DNA from: Lysobacter lycopersici
Lineage (GTDB): Bacteria; Pseudomonadota; Gammaproteobacteria; Xanthomonadales; Xanthomonadaceae
Direction of reading: 5' to 3'
Length of the DNA stretch: 64,000 nt
Assembly (NCBI RefSeq): GCF_007556775.1
Contig: NZ_CP041742.1
Location: 992,001 to 1,056,000 of the forward strand
In this document: piece by piece, positions 55,052 through 64,000 of the stretch
How the letters are laid out: each line of letters starts with the position of its first letter
How positions within the stretch are numbered: position 1 is the first letter of the stretch
Position numbers and translations under genes: made by a program
Notes under the pieces: generated by a model
What the model saw: the letters and a program-made list of their open reading frames with translations, nothing else
Told to the model about the DNA's origin: nothing
Databases searched by the model: none

Positions 55052-55077
55052 ACCTAACAATTCGTTTAAACCAAGAC
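55052..55077 (+). other. attC-like left half after the small membrane gene
   Basis: ACCTAAC matches RYYYAAC and continues CAATTCGTTTAAACC. CTAACAATTCGTT is shared exactly with the site at 36788. No right half (GTTRRRY) follows before the gltA terminator, so the site looks truncated. Confidence 0.5.
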
Positions 55078-55108
55078 GGTAGTCCCACCGATCCAACATC
55101 CTGCAAAC

Positions 55109-55136
55109 AAAAAGCCCCGCATCGCGGGGCTTTTTT
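55109..55136 (-). terminator. gltA terminator
   Basis: AAAAAGCCCCGC (55109-55120) pairs with GCGGGGCTTTTTT (55124-55136). The A-run gives a T-run on the minus strand, so it can end gltA transcription. Confidence 0.92.
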
Positions 55137-55157
55137 CGTTCACGGCGACTTGTCGGC

Positions 55158-56447
<1,290 letters not shown>

Positions 56448-56497
56448 GGGCGCACTCTCCTCGACGACGCGGTGGGGGTGCGTCGCGTAAGCCCCGG

Positions 56498-56526
56498 ATT
56501 ATCGCATAGGCCAAACGCGCGTTTGG
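56498..56526 (-). promoter_or_regulatory. gltA promoter: -10 box and 16-bp palindrome
   Basis: On the minus strand GATAAT (56498-56503) is a good -10 box. The perfect palindrome CCAAACGCGCGTTTGG (56511-56526) is centred 18 bases upstream and covers the -35 region, a position suited to a repressor or an activator replacing a -35 box. The regulator is unknown. Confidence 0.5.
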
Positions 56527-56596
56527 AACCGTAGCCCGGACGCGCCGACGGCCGCTTTCGCGGCCGTCTGGGGCATTGCCGGTGGAAGCGCCGGGC

Positions 56597-56842
56597 TTAT
56601 TTGGCGGCGTAGCGCTTCTTGAACTTGTCGATGCGGCCGGCGGTGTCGAGCACGCGGTTCTGGCCGGTATAGAACGGATGCGTGGCCGAGGAGATTTCGA
56701 CCTTGATCAACGGATACTCGTTGCCGTCTTCCCACTTGATCGTCTCCTTGCTGCCAAGGGTCGAGCGGGTCAGGAACTTGAAGTCCGAGGTGACGTCCTG
56801 AAACACGACGTCATGGTAATCGGGATGGATGTCGGCCTTCAT
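56597..56842 (-). CDS. rpmE2: 50S ribosomal protein L31 type B
   Basis: An 81-residue L31 of the zinc-free type: [15 protein letters not shown] replaces the CxxC-containing version, and [24 protein letters not shown] is standard. Type B L31 is usually induced when zinc is scarce and swaps for the zinc-binding paralogue. The ATG at 56842 is preferred; a longer in-frame start would add a low-complexity leader. No Zur-type box was recognised upstream, so regulation here is open. Confidence 0.96.
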   Translation of the reverse strand: MKADIHPDYHDVVFQDVTSDFKFLTRSTLGSKETIKWEDGNEYPLIKVEISSATHPFYTGQNRVLDTAGRIDKFKKRYAAK

Positions 56843-56921
56843 GGCGGCACCGGAACTAGAGCGGGAGAGCCGGGCATTGTAGGGGCCTGCGCCGGCCAAG
56901 GCAAATCCGGCCCCGCGGCCT

Positions 56922-57860
56922 TCAATCGGCGGCGAGCGCCGCCCGCACCCGGGCCTCGAACGCGGCCTGGTCGTAGTCCAGCAGGATCCGGGCGTTGTCG
57001 GCCGCCCCGAAACGCCGGTCCCAGTCCACCGCGGTCAGGCCGCGGGCCGCGCCGTGCGCCAGGTCGACGGCGACCGGGCGTTCCTCGACCCGGCTCGCAC
57101 CTTCCGGGGCCAGGGCCCAGGCCATCGCCAGCGCATCGGCCGAATGCCACAGTTCGCCGCGCCGTTGCGCCGCCCAGCGCCGGGTATGCGCCGAAATGCC
57201 ATCGTAAAACCTTGCGCGCGGCGAATCGGCCGCGACCCAGGCATCGATCCCCGCGTGGGCGAAACCATGGCGCATGGTCGCTTCCCAGTCGCTGAGGTCG
57301 AATCGCGGGAAACCGGTGAAGACCACGTGCGCGGCTTCCGGGTCGAAATAGACATTGAACTCGGCCACCGGGGTGATGTTGCCGTGGCCAGTGACCGCGC
57401 CGCCCATGACCACGAAGCGGCCGATGCGCTCCGGCAGGCTCGGATCGAGCTGCAAGGCCAGGGCGATGTTGGTCAATGGCCCCAGCGCCACCAGCAGCAG
57501 CTTGCCGGCATGTTCGTGCGAAAGCCGCAGCAGCGCCAGCGCCGCGTGTTCGGCATCGGCATCGCGCGGGGCCGGCGCGTAGCCGACATCGCCGAAACCG
57601 TCGTTGCCGTGCACGTTGGCCGCATCCGGCGCGGCATGCAGCAATGGGGCGGGACAACCGGCGAACACCGGAACGTCGTTGCGGTTCGCGACCTCGCACA
57701 ACTTCAGCGCGTTGCGGACGGTGTGCTCGAGCCCGACGTTTCCGGCGGCGATGCCGAGCCCGACCACTTCGTGCGCCGAGGAATCGAACGCCATCAGGAT
57801 GGCCAGCGCGTCGTCCACGCCGGGGTCGGTGTCGATGTAGAGCGGGATCTTGTCGGTCAT
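56922..57860 (-). CDS. Inosine-uridine preferring nucleoside hydrolase
   Basis: A 312-residue nucleoside hydrolase that splits the N-glycosidic bond of purine or pyrimidine nucleosides to ribose and base. The calcium-binding motif DTDPGVDDA is at residues about 10-18. Other matches are [48 protein letters not shown] and [13 protein letters not shown]. No transporter is adjacent. The substrate preference cannot be read from the sequence. The intergenic repeat at 57899 lies upstream. Confidence 0.94.
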   Translation of the reverse strand: MTDKIPLYIDTDPGVDDALAILMAFDSSAHEVVGLGIAAGNVGLEHTVRNALKLCEVANRNDVPVFAGCPAPLLHAAPDAANVHGNDGFGDVGYAPAPRDADAEHAALALLRLSHEHAGKLLLVALGPLTNIALALQLDPSLPERIGRFVVMGGAVTGHGNITPVAEFNVYFDPEAAHVVFTGFPRFDLSDWEATMRHGFAHAGIDAWVAADSPRARFYDGISAHTRRWAAQRRGELWHSADALAMAWALAPEGASRVEERPVAVDLAHGAARGLTAVDWDRRFGAADNARILLDYDQAAFEARVRAALAAD

Positions 57861-57898
57861 TTGTCGAATCGCAATCAGGAAACGGTGGGTTTTTGCTC

Positions 57899-57983
57899 GT
57901 CATTCCCGCGAAAGCGGGAATCCATTTTGACTTTCGCGCCGATGATGAAGATCAAAATGGATCCCGGCTTGCGCCGGGATGAC
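57899..57983. repeat. dRS3-like palindromic repeat element
   Basis: An 85-base element with outer ends GTCATTCCCG/CCGGGATGAC and inner arms CCATTTTGA/TCAAAATGG. Its first hairpin, ATTCCCGCGAAAGCGGGAAT (57902-57921), is identical to the Neisseria dRS3 20-mer as I remember it. It lies between recG and the nucleoside hydrolase gene. Confidence 0.85.
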
Positions 57984-57994
57984 GGCGGAAGCGA

Positions 57995-60097
57995 TCACGC
58001 AGAAGCATAGCGTGCGGACGCGCCAACCCATCGCGCGATGACCCGATCCGCGAGCGCCGGCGAATCCGCGAGCAGGCGTTCGGCGATGGCGCGCACCTGC
58101 GGCAACAGGTCGGCGTCGCGCGCGAGGTCGGCGACGCGGAATGCGGCGAGCCCGGTCTGGCGGGTGCCGAGCAGTTCGCCTGGGCCGCGCAGTTGCAGGT
58201 CCTTTTCCGCGATGCGGAAGCCGTCGTTGGTCTCGCGCAGGGTTTCAAGCCTTTGCTTCGCCATCGCCGACAGCGGCGGCTGGTACAGCAGCACGCAGCT
58301 CGAACGCGCGCTGCCGCGCCCCACCCGCCCGCGCAACTGGTGCAATTGCGCGAGGCCGAGGCGTTCCGCGTTCTCGACGATCATCAGCGAGGCGTTGGCC
58401 ACGTCGACGCCGACCTCGATCACCGTGGTCGCGACCAGCAGGTGGATGTCGCCCTGCTTGAACGCGCGCATCACCATCTGCTTCTCGGCCGGCTTCATGC
58501 GCCCGTGCACCAGCCCGACGCGCAATTCCGGCAGCGCAGCGACCAGGCTTTCGTAGGTGGTTTGCGCGGCCTGCGCGACGACTTCGTCGGAATCGTCGAT
58601 GACGGTGCACACCCAGTACGCCTGCCGCCCTTCGGCGCAGGCGGCGCGGATGCGTTCCACCAGTTCCGGCCGGCGTTCGCCGCTGAGCACCACGGTCTGC
58701 ACCGGCGTGCGCCCCGGCGGAAGTTCGTCGATGGACGATACGTCGAGGTCGGCGTAGGCGCTCATCGCCAGCGTGCGCGGGATCGGGGTCGCGGTCATGA
58801 CGAGTTGGTGCGGTACGCGGTTCCCCGCACCGCCCTTGTCGCGCAGCGCAAGGCGTTGGTGCACGCCGAAGCGGTGTTGCTCGTCGACGATGGCGAGCGC
58901 GAGGTCGTGGAATTCCACGCCCTCCTGCATCAGCGCGTGCGTGCCGACCAGTAGCTGCGCATCGCCGGACGCGGCATCGGCGAGCACTTGCGCACGCGCC
59001 TTGCCACCGACCTTGCCGGCCAGCCAGCCGACATTGATGCCGAGCGGTTCCAGCCAAGATTTCAGGTTCGCGAGATGCTGCTCGGCGAGCAATTCGGTCG
59101 GCGCCATCAACGCGGCCTGTTTTCCGCATTCGATCGCCTGCAGCGCGGCCATCGCCGCGACCACGGTCTTGCCGCTGCCGACATCGCCCTGCACCAGCCG
59201 CAACATCGGATGCGCGCGCGCGAGATCGCCGCGCACTTCGCCGAACACGCGATTCTGCGCCGCCGTCAAGTCGAACGGCAGGGATTTGCGCAGCTTTTCG
59301 ACCAACCTTCCCTTCGCATCCAGCGCGGGCGAAGCGCGGCGCTGCATCGCGATTCGACGACGGCGCAGGCCGAGCTGGTGCGCGAGCAGTTCCTCCAGCG
59401 CGAGGCGCCGTTGCGCCGGATGCGTGCCGGCGTGCAATGCGGGCACGTCGGCATCGCGCGGTGGCCGATGCAGCACAAGCAGCGATTCGCGCAATCCCGG
59501 CAAGCCGAAACCGGCGAGCAATTCCGGCGGAAGAAGTTCGAGCGAGGCCGCATCGGGCAATCGATCCAGCGCGAGCCCAACCAGCTTGCGCAAGGTCGCC
59601 GGGCCGATGCCTTCCACCGGGGGATAGACGGGATCGAGCGCATCGCCCAGCGGATGTTCGTCGGCATCGAGCACGCGATAGCTCGGGTGCACCATCTCCA
59701 GCCCGTGCGCGCCGGGCCGCGGCGTGCCGAAGCAGCGCACGATCGCGCCGGGCGCGAATTGCGCGACCTGCTGCGCGCGGAAATGGAAGAAGCGCAGCAC
59801 CAGGGTGGATCGCGAATCGTCGCCGATGGCGACGCGCAACTGCGGGCGGTAGCGGAATCCGCGTTCCACCGCCTCGACCCTGCCCTGCACCTGCGCGGAG
59901 ACGCCGGCCTGCAACGCGCGGATCGGCGTCAGCGCGGTGCGGTCCTCGTAGCCGCGCGGCAGCCACAGCCACAGGTCCTGCAGGGTTTCCAGGCCGCGCG
60001 CGGCGAATTTCCCCGCGACACGCGGACCGATGCCCGGCAAGGCAGCGAGTGGTTGCTGGTTGAAGTCGACGGCGACGCCGCCAAGTCGCTTGGGCAT
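57995..60097 (-). CDS. recG: ATP-dependent DNA helicase RecG
   Basis: RecG remodels stalled replication forks and branched DNA. It has 700 residues; the E. coli protein has 693. The wedge domain (OB-fold) comes first (GVSAQVQGRVEAVERGFRY), then the helicase core: QGDVGSGKTVVAAMAALQ, DEQHRFGVHQRLAL, VMTATPIPRTLAM, VHGRMKPAEKQMVMRAF and QLRGRVGRG. The ATG at 60097 is used; the frame stays open further upstream through the receptor gene, but that part is antisense to it or unrelated. Confidence 0.97.
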   Translation of the reverse strand: MPKRLGGVAVDFNQQPLAALPGIGPRVAGKFAARGLETLQDLWLWLPRGYEDRTALTPIRALQAGVSAQVQGRVEAVERGFRYRPQLRVAIGDDSRSTLVLRFFHFRAQQVAQFAPGAIVRCFGTPRPGAHGLEMVHPSYRVLDADEHPLGDALDPVYPPVEGIGPATLRKLVGLALDRLPDAASLELLPPELLAGFGLPGLRESLLVLHRPPRDADVPALHAGTHPAQRRLALEELLAHQLGLRRRRIAMQRRASPALDAKGRLVEKLRKSLPFDLTAAQNRVFGEVRGDLARAHPMLRLVQGDVGSGKTVVAAMAALQAIECGKQAALMAPTELLAEQHLANLKSWLEPLGINVGWLAGKVGGKARAQVLADAASGDAQLLVGTHALMQEGVEFHDLALAIVDEQHRFGVHQRLALRDKGGAGNRVPHQLVMTATPIPRTLAMSAYADLDVSSIDELPPGRTPVQTVVLSGERRPELVERIRAACAEGRQAYWVCTVIDDSDEVVAQAAQTTYESLVAALPELRVGLVHGRMKPAEKQMVMRAFKQGDIHLLVATTVIEVGVDVANASLMIVENAERLGLAQLHQLRGRVGRGSARSSCVLLYQPPLSAMAKQRLETLRETNDGFRIAEKDLQLRGPGELLGTRQTGLAAFRVADLARDADLLPQVRAIAERLLADSPALADRVIARWVGASARYASA

Positions 60098-60159
60098 GCG
60101 CCAAGCATGACCGGAACGCGGCCGCGGCGGAACCGCGGCCGCATCCGGCTGGCCCGCGG

Positions 60160-62649
60160 TCAGTAGCGGACCGTCAATTCCACGCCGTAGGTGCGCGGTT
60201 CGCTGACCGTGGCGCCGACCACGCCGAGTACGTCCTTGCCGTAGGTGTTCAGGCCGGTGACGTAGCGGTTGTCGAACACGTTGTTGCCGTAGGCGGCCAC
60301 TTCCCACAGGCCGTTGACGGAAGTCCACGCCAGGCGCAGGTCGGTGCGTTCCTGGGCTTCGCCCACGTTCAGCAGGTCGCTGATGCCGCAGTTGCCCTGC
60401 AGGCTGGAGCCTTCGTTGCAGCGCGACTTGCCGCGGTAGGCGTGGCGCGCGGACAGGCGCAGCGCGCCGCCGTCGCCGAGGTCGAAGCGGTAGCTGGCGC
60501 CGAGCGACGCAGAGAAATTCGGCTCGCCGGTCGGCTGCCCGTCCAGGTTGACGCCTTCGGGCGTGGTGTAGTCGCGGTAGGTGGAATCGATCCACTCGGC
60601 GGCCATGTCCAGGCGGAACGCGTCGGTCACCTTCCACACCGCGTCGAAGTCCGCGCCCCAGGCCTTGAGGTTGCCGGTGTCGATGACGAAGCGCGGGATG
60701 TCGGTCGGGTTGGTCGGATCCGGGTCGATCAGGCGCACCGACTGGCGGTTGTCGTAGCGGTAGTAGAACAGCGAGGCGTTGTAGGCGAAGGGTCCGAACG
60801 ACTGCTTGATGCCGGTTTCCAGGTTCCACACTTCCTCGTTGTCGAACGCCGGCCCGATCTGCAGCGCGTTGTAGCCGCCGGCCTTGTAGCCCTTGGCCAG
60901 CGACGCGAAGCCCATGGTGTGGTCGTTGAAGTGGTAGTCGACGACGAAGCGCGGGCTGAGGTCGTTCCACGCCTTCGAGGCGCGGTTGGTGATGCCCTTG
61001 TTCACGACCGCCGGCGGATCGATGAACGCCACCGAGGTGGTGAGGGCGTACATGATCTGGTCCGCGATTTCGGGCGGGAGGCCTCCGAGGAACATCTGCG
61101 GAATGCCGGCATTCAGATACGCATTCAACACCGGATCGAACGTGGTGGCAGTGCGTGGCCCGTTGAGCCAGGTGAAGTCCTTCTGGTCGTGCGTGTAGCG
61201 CAGGCCGAAGGTGAGGTTGAGCTTGTCGGTCGCGTGCCAGATCACGTCGCCGAAAGCCGCATAGGACCTGGTCTTGAGCGTGTTGTAGAAGACTTCGTTC
61301 CACGAATGACCGAGCAGCGACGGCAGGCCGTTGGCCTCGCCGATCTGCGACATGACGAACAACAATGGCGTGCCTTCCGGGGCATAAGGAAAGCCTGGCG
61401 GCGCCGCGAACCCCTGGTTCGCCAGGATGTTTCCGATGGTGGTCGTATTGGTGTTGACCTCGCTGGTCTGGTGCGCGTCCTCGTCGAAGTAGCTGGTGCC
61501 CGCCACCCAGTCGAAGCGCTCGTTGTTGCCGGCGAGCTTGAACTCTTGGTAGAGGCTCCTGTTGCCCTCGGTATTCTGCGAATCGACGTAGAGGTCGGCG
61601 CGGTTGGTGCCGTCCTCTTCGGTGTGGTTGAGCGAATCGTACTGGCGCCACGACGTGGTCGAGGTCAGCGTGCCCCAGCCGAACGCGTGATCGATGATCG
61701 CGGTGACGCCGTCGAACGTGCGCCATTCGGCGCTGGGCGTGTCGCTGAAAGTCTGCAGCTTGCGCGGGTCGAGGTATTCGTCGGGCGTCGCCGGCGAGGG
61801 CGGCCGCATCGGGAACGGCGGCAGCGGCACGATGCCGGTGGTGACCCGCCCGTTCTGGTCCAGGCTCTCGTGGTCCCAGCTCAGCAACGCGGTGGTGGCA
61901 TCGTCGAAATGCACCTGCCAGGCGACGCGCGAGGCCCATGAATTCTCCCCGCCCAGGTCCTTGCCGGTGGCGCCGTCCTGGACCCAGCCGTCGCTGTGGT
62001 TGATCAGCGCATTGATGCGCAGCGCGGAGTTGTCGCCGGTGGGGATGTTCCACATCGCGTCCGCGTAGCGCTTGCCGTAATCGCCGATCCGCACGCGGCC
62101 TCGCGCCTCGACCTGGTCCTGCGGGCGGCGCGTGATCAGCGAGATCGCGCCGGCCGCGGTATTGCGCCCGAACAGCGTGCCCTGCGGGCCCTTGAGCACT
62201 TCGATCCGTTCCACGTCGAGGAAGGGCAGCAGCACGCCGCCGCCGCGCCCGCCGTAAACGCCATCGACGTAGATGCCCACCGCCGGATCGGTGCCGATGC
62301 CGAAGTCATCGGTGCTGATGCCGCGCAGGCCGAAGGTCGGCTGGGTCGGCTGCACGCCATCGATCACCAGTCCTGGAACGAAGGAATCGATGTCACTGAG
62401 GTCCTCGGCCTCGACGTCGTCGAGCAAGGCCTTGTTCACCACCTGCAACGCGATCGGGACGTCCTGCAACTGCTGTTCGCGGCTCTGCGCGGTGACCGTG
62501 ATCGTGTCCAGCGTCGCCGCGTCCCTGGCGACGTCGGCCGCGGGTTGCGGCGCCTCTTGCGCGAACGCCGCGCCGGTGGCGGACAGGGTGGCGGCCGCGA
62601 AGATCGCGCGGCGCAGGCTGGTGGCGAGTTTCCGGGTCTTGAACGTCAT
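60160..62649 (-). CDS. TonB-dependent outer-membrane receptor
   Basis: An 829-residue receptor: signal peptide (FAAATLSATGAAFA), TonB box-like DTITVTAQ, plug domain (VEAEDLSDIDSFVPGLVIDG, LRGISTDDFGIGTD, GPQGTLFGRNTAAGAIS) and a beta-barrel ending in the typical aromatic C-terminus (ELTVRY). It fits the IroN/FyuA-like sterol or siderophore-type receptor group often called FecA-like in Sphingomonads and Xanthomonads. The ligand is unknown. It is followed upstream by a di-haem lipoprotein and its partner, suggesting a shared outer-membrane task. Confidence 0.94.
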   Translation of the reverse strand: MTFKTRKLATSLRRAIFAAATLSATGAAFAQEAPQPAADVARDAATLDTITVTAQSREQQLQDVPIALQVVNKALLDDVEAEDLSDIDSFVPGLVIDGVQPTQPTFGLRGISTDDFGIGTDPAVGIYVDGVYGGRGGGVLLPFLDVERIEVLKGPQGTLFGRNTAAGAISLITRRPQDQVEARGRVRIGDYGKRYADAMWNIPTGDNSALRINALINHSDGWVQDGATGKDLGGENSWASRVAWQVHFDDATTALLSWDHESLDQNGRVTTGIVPLPPFPMRPPSPATPDEYLDPRKLQTFSDTPSAEWRTFDGVTAIIDHAFGWGTLTSTTSWRQYDSLNHTEEDGTNRADLYVDSQNTEGNRSLYQEFKLAGNNERFDWVAGTSYFDEDAHQTSEVNTNTTTIGNILANQGFAAPPGFPYAPEGTPLLFVMSQIGEANGLPSLLGHSWNEVFYNTLKTRSYAAFGDVIWHATDKLNLTFGLRYTHDQKDFTWLNGPRTATTFDPVLNAYLNAGIPQMFLGGLPPEIADQIMYALTTSVAFIDPPAVVNKGITNRASKAWNDLSPRFVVDYHFNDHTMGFASLAKGYKAGGYNALQIGPAFDNEEVWNLETGIKQSFGPFAYNASLFYYRYDNRQSVRLIDPDPTNPTDIPRFVIDTGNLKAWGADFDAVWKVTDAFRLDMAAEWIDSTYRDYTTPEGVNLDGQPTGEPNFSASLGASYRFDLGDGGALRLSARHAYRGKSRCNEGSSLQGNCGISDLLNVGEAQERTDLRLAWTSVNGLWEVAAYGNNVFDNRYVTGLNTYGKDVLGVVGATVSEPRTYGVELTVRY

Positions 62650-62688
62650 GGCGGCTCCCCTTCGCTAGGCGTTTTCGGGTGGAACGGA

Positions 62689-63864
62689 TTACATCGGCAT
62701 CGTGGCGGATTCTTGCGGATCGCAATTGCCCTGCATCGCGGCGATCCAGTCGCGGATCAGTTGTACCCCTTCGCGGTGGACCACGTCGCGCCCGAGCTCC
62801 GGCATCATCACCCCGGGGTCGTCGCTGTCGATCCGGTAGGTCAGGATCGATTCGTCGGCCTGCCCGGGCACGATGCCGAAGCGATGGCCGCCGGTTCCCT
62901 GCCCGGCCGCGACCGGCGGCTTGCACAGGCCGAGGTGGCGCGGGTCCTGGTCGAACGAATCCAGCCACAGGCCCGAGGTGTCGGCCGGACCCTCGGGGTT
63001 GTGGCAATGGCCGCAATTGATGTCGAGGTAGGCGCGTGCGCGGCCATCGAGGCTGGCGTTCGCGGCGTCGCGCCAGTCGGCGTTGCGCGGAACGCCGCGC
63101 GCCGGCACGTCGCGCAGGTAGCCGAGTTCCACCAGGTGCGCGAGCTGGTTCTCGCTGCCGCTGGCGTAGGCGTAATCCTTGTTGAGGTGCCGCGCCTTCG
63201 GTCCCAGCGGCTTGATCACGCGGGTGGTGTTGTTGCTGGCGTGGCAGCCGGCGCACTGGTTCTGGTCCGGCACCTGGTAGGTGAAGGGTTCGCGGCTGCC
63301 GTCGGCGGCGACCAGTTGCAGCGGCACGCTGGCGCCGGTGCGTTCCAGCGTCGCCTCGGTCTGCGCAGCGTTCCAGACGTAGGCGAGCGCGACCCAACCC
63401 TGCTGGCGATGCACCAGCAGCCGGGTTTCGATCATGCGCACGTTGCGCAGGTCCAATCCCTCGCCGGCATGGTCGCGCGAGGTGTCGTCGGTGCGCGCGA
63501 CTCCGTTTTCGCCGGCGGCCACGGGATAGAAGAAGGTCTTGCTGAGGATGGTCCCGACCGGGAAGTCGAAGGCTTCGCGTGGCTCGTAGCGCGCGGACGC
63601 GCCTTCGGGCATCCACATCGTGCGCAACTTGTGCGCGTAGTCGCTGAACAGGGGCGTGTTGAGGTCGAACGGGACCACGCGCGCGTTCAAGGCCAGCCTG
63701 TCGCCATCGCGATAGACCACGTTCCAGTCGCTGAGCTTGGTCGGATAACCGTCGGCATGGAAAGCCACCGGCGCGGGCCCGCGCGCGCAAGCGGCGAGCA
63801 ACAACGCCGGCACGGCCAGCATTGCCCATGCCAACGCCCCCCGGGCCGTGGACGCCTCGCTCAT
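62689..63864 (-). CDS. SO2930-family di-haem cytochrome c lipoprotein
   Basis: A 391-residue lipoprotein (lipobox LAAC, Cys26) with two haem c sites, CAGCH (NQCAGCHASNN) and CGHCH (INCGHCHNPEG). The pattern PFDLNTPLFSDYAHKLRTMW and FPVGTILSKTFFYP matches TIGR03806, named for Shewanella SO2930. Its start overlaps the stop of the next gene by four bases, and in other genomes the partner is a parallel beta-helix protein (SO2929). Electron transfer at the outer membrane or periplasm is likely, but the pathway is not established. Confidence 0.92.
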   Translation of the reverse strand: MSEASTARGALAWAMLAVPALLLAACARGPAPVAFHADGYPTKLSDWNVVYRDGDRLALNARVVPFDLNTPLFSDYAHKLRTMWMPEGASARYEPREAFDFPVGTILSKTFFYPVAAGENGVARTDDTSRDHAGEGLDLRNVRMIETRLLVHRQQGWVALAYVWNAAQTEATLERTGASVPLQLVAADGSREPFTYQVPDQNQCAGCHASNNTTRVIKPLGPKARHLNKDYAYASGSENQLAHLVELGYLRDVPARGVPRNADWRDAANASLDGRARAYLDINCGHCHNPEGPADTSGLWLDSFDQDPRHLGLCKPPVAAGQGTGGHRFGIVPGQADESILTYRIDSDDPGVMMPELGRDVVHREGVQLIRDWIAAMQGNCDPQESATMPM

Positions 63865-64000
63865 GCCTGCTTCAATGCCACCGCCGGCAACGGGTCGAGC
63901 TTGCAGTCGAACGGCTTGGCGTCGGATTTCGGATTCTTGTTCTTGTTCGGCCCATCGGCATTGAGCACGCCCGACGCACCCTGCACGCAGATCTGCGGTC
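63861..64000 (-). CDS. C-terminal end of the SO2929-like partner protein, partial
   Basis: The minus-strand frame runs from the window edge to a TGA at 63861-63863 and ends ICVQGASGVLNAD then DCKLDPLPAVALKQA. The stop overlaps the cytochrome ATG (ATGA). Paired genes of this kind usually code for a parallel beta-helix protein (TIGR03805) ahead of the SO2930-type cytochrome. Only 46 codons are visible, so the assignment rests mainly on context. Confidence 0.6.
   Translation of the reverse strand, partial: PQICVQGASGVLNADGPNKNKNPKSDAKPFDCKLDPLPAVALKQA

Noticed and set aside
60098-62053. Upstream extension of the recG frame into the receptor gene
   Set aside because: The receptor in the other minus-strand frame has an unbroken family match; the extension is an Arg/Gln-rich shadow.

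Overview
The window is a high-GC chromosomal segment from a gammaproteobacterium of the Xanthomonadaceae (a Lysobacter / Luteimonas / Thermomonas-like genome is my guess; the genus cannot be settled here). The reasons are gene order and gene content: the dnaE-accA-tilS-xseB-ispA block, the maf-rng-yhdP-tldD / darP / pmbA block, and the rlmH-rsfS-nadD-holA-lptE-leuS block. Dense intergenic repeat families and very short leaders point the same way. No phage, plasmid, insertion sequence, integrase or CRISPR array was seen.

Layout. 1-4852: the end of dnaE, then accA, a small secreted protein, tilS, xseB and ispA. 4901-8200: a CHASE2 membrane sensor and an exported M48 metalloprotease. 8404-12218: the most unusual region, six tandem paralogues coding for small secreted four-cysteine proteins of no family I recognise. 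Copies 2-6 are preceded by a conserved leader whose hairpin stem covaries between copies, and every copy is followed by a hairpin terminator. 12269-13169: two DUF4870 membrane proteins. 13220-22976: pmbA, darP, tldD, yhdP, rng and maf, covering TldD/E proteolysis, 50S maturation, outer-membrane lipid transport, RNase G and nucleotide clean-up. A tandem duplication carrying a copy of the maf 3' end lies between maf and rng. 23114-25579: SIMPL-domain, TonB-like and TonB_C-like exported proteins. 25620-31757: rlmH, rsfS, nadD, holA, lptE and leuS on the minus strand. 31833-35584: a DUF6445 oxygenase-like protein, an exported amidohydrolase, a SemiSWEET, a CnoX/YbbN-like thioredoxin-TPR protein and a DUF4442 protein.

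35585-37031 is an accessory patch. It holds an Arr-type rifamycin ADP-ribosyltransferase, a second copy of the DUF4442 3' end, and a low-GC TIMP-like secreted protein whose edges resemble integron attC core sites. A second low-GC gene with similar edges lies at 54811-55041. 37032-40512: a Ser/Thr kinase with an FGE-like C-terminus, a DUF502 protein, and a YhhQ queuosine-precursor transporter interrupted by an amber codon. 40596-48497: an ABC ATPase, a permease/M1 peptidase fusion, a DUF885 peptidase and a DUF4185-like protein. 48732-48824: a tRNA gene with an odd anticodon arm and an enlarged variable region.

48900-54622 is a nitric-oxide response cluster on the minus strand: FNR-type regulator, quinol NO reductase, a small CCGGC protein, NnrS, a SirB2-family protein and a cyanide/NO-insensitive alternative oxidase. 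Near-identical FNR-type boxes precede both the NO reductase and the alternative oxidase. This suggests a program that detoxifies NO while keeping quinol oxidation running when haem-copper oxidases are poisoned. 55158-64000: gltA, rpmE2, a nucleoside hydrolase, recG, a TonB-dependent receptor, a di-haem lipoprotein cytochrome and the end of its partner protein.
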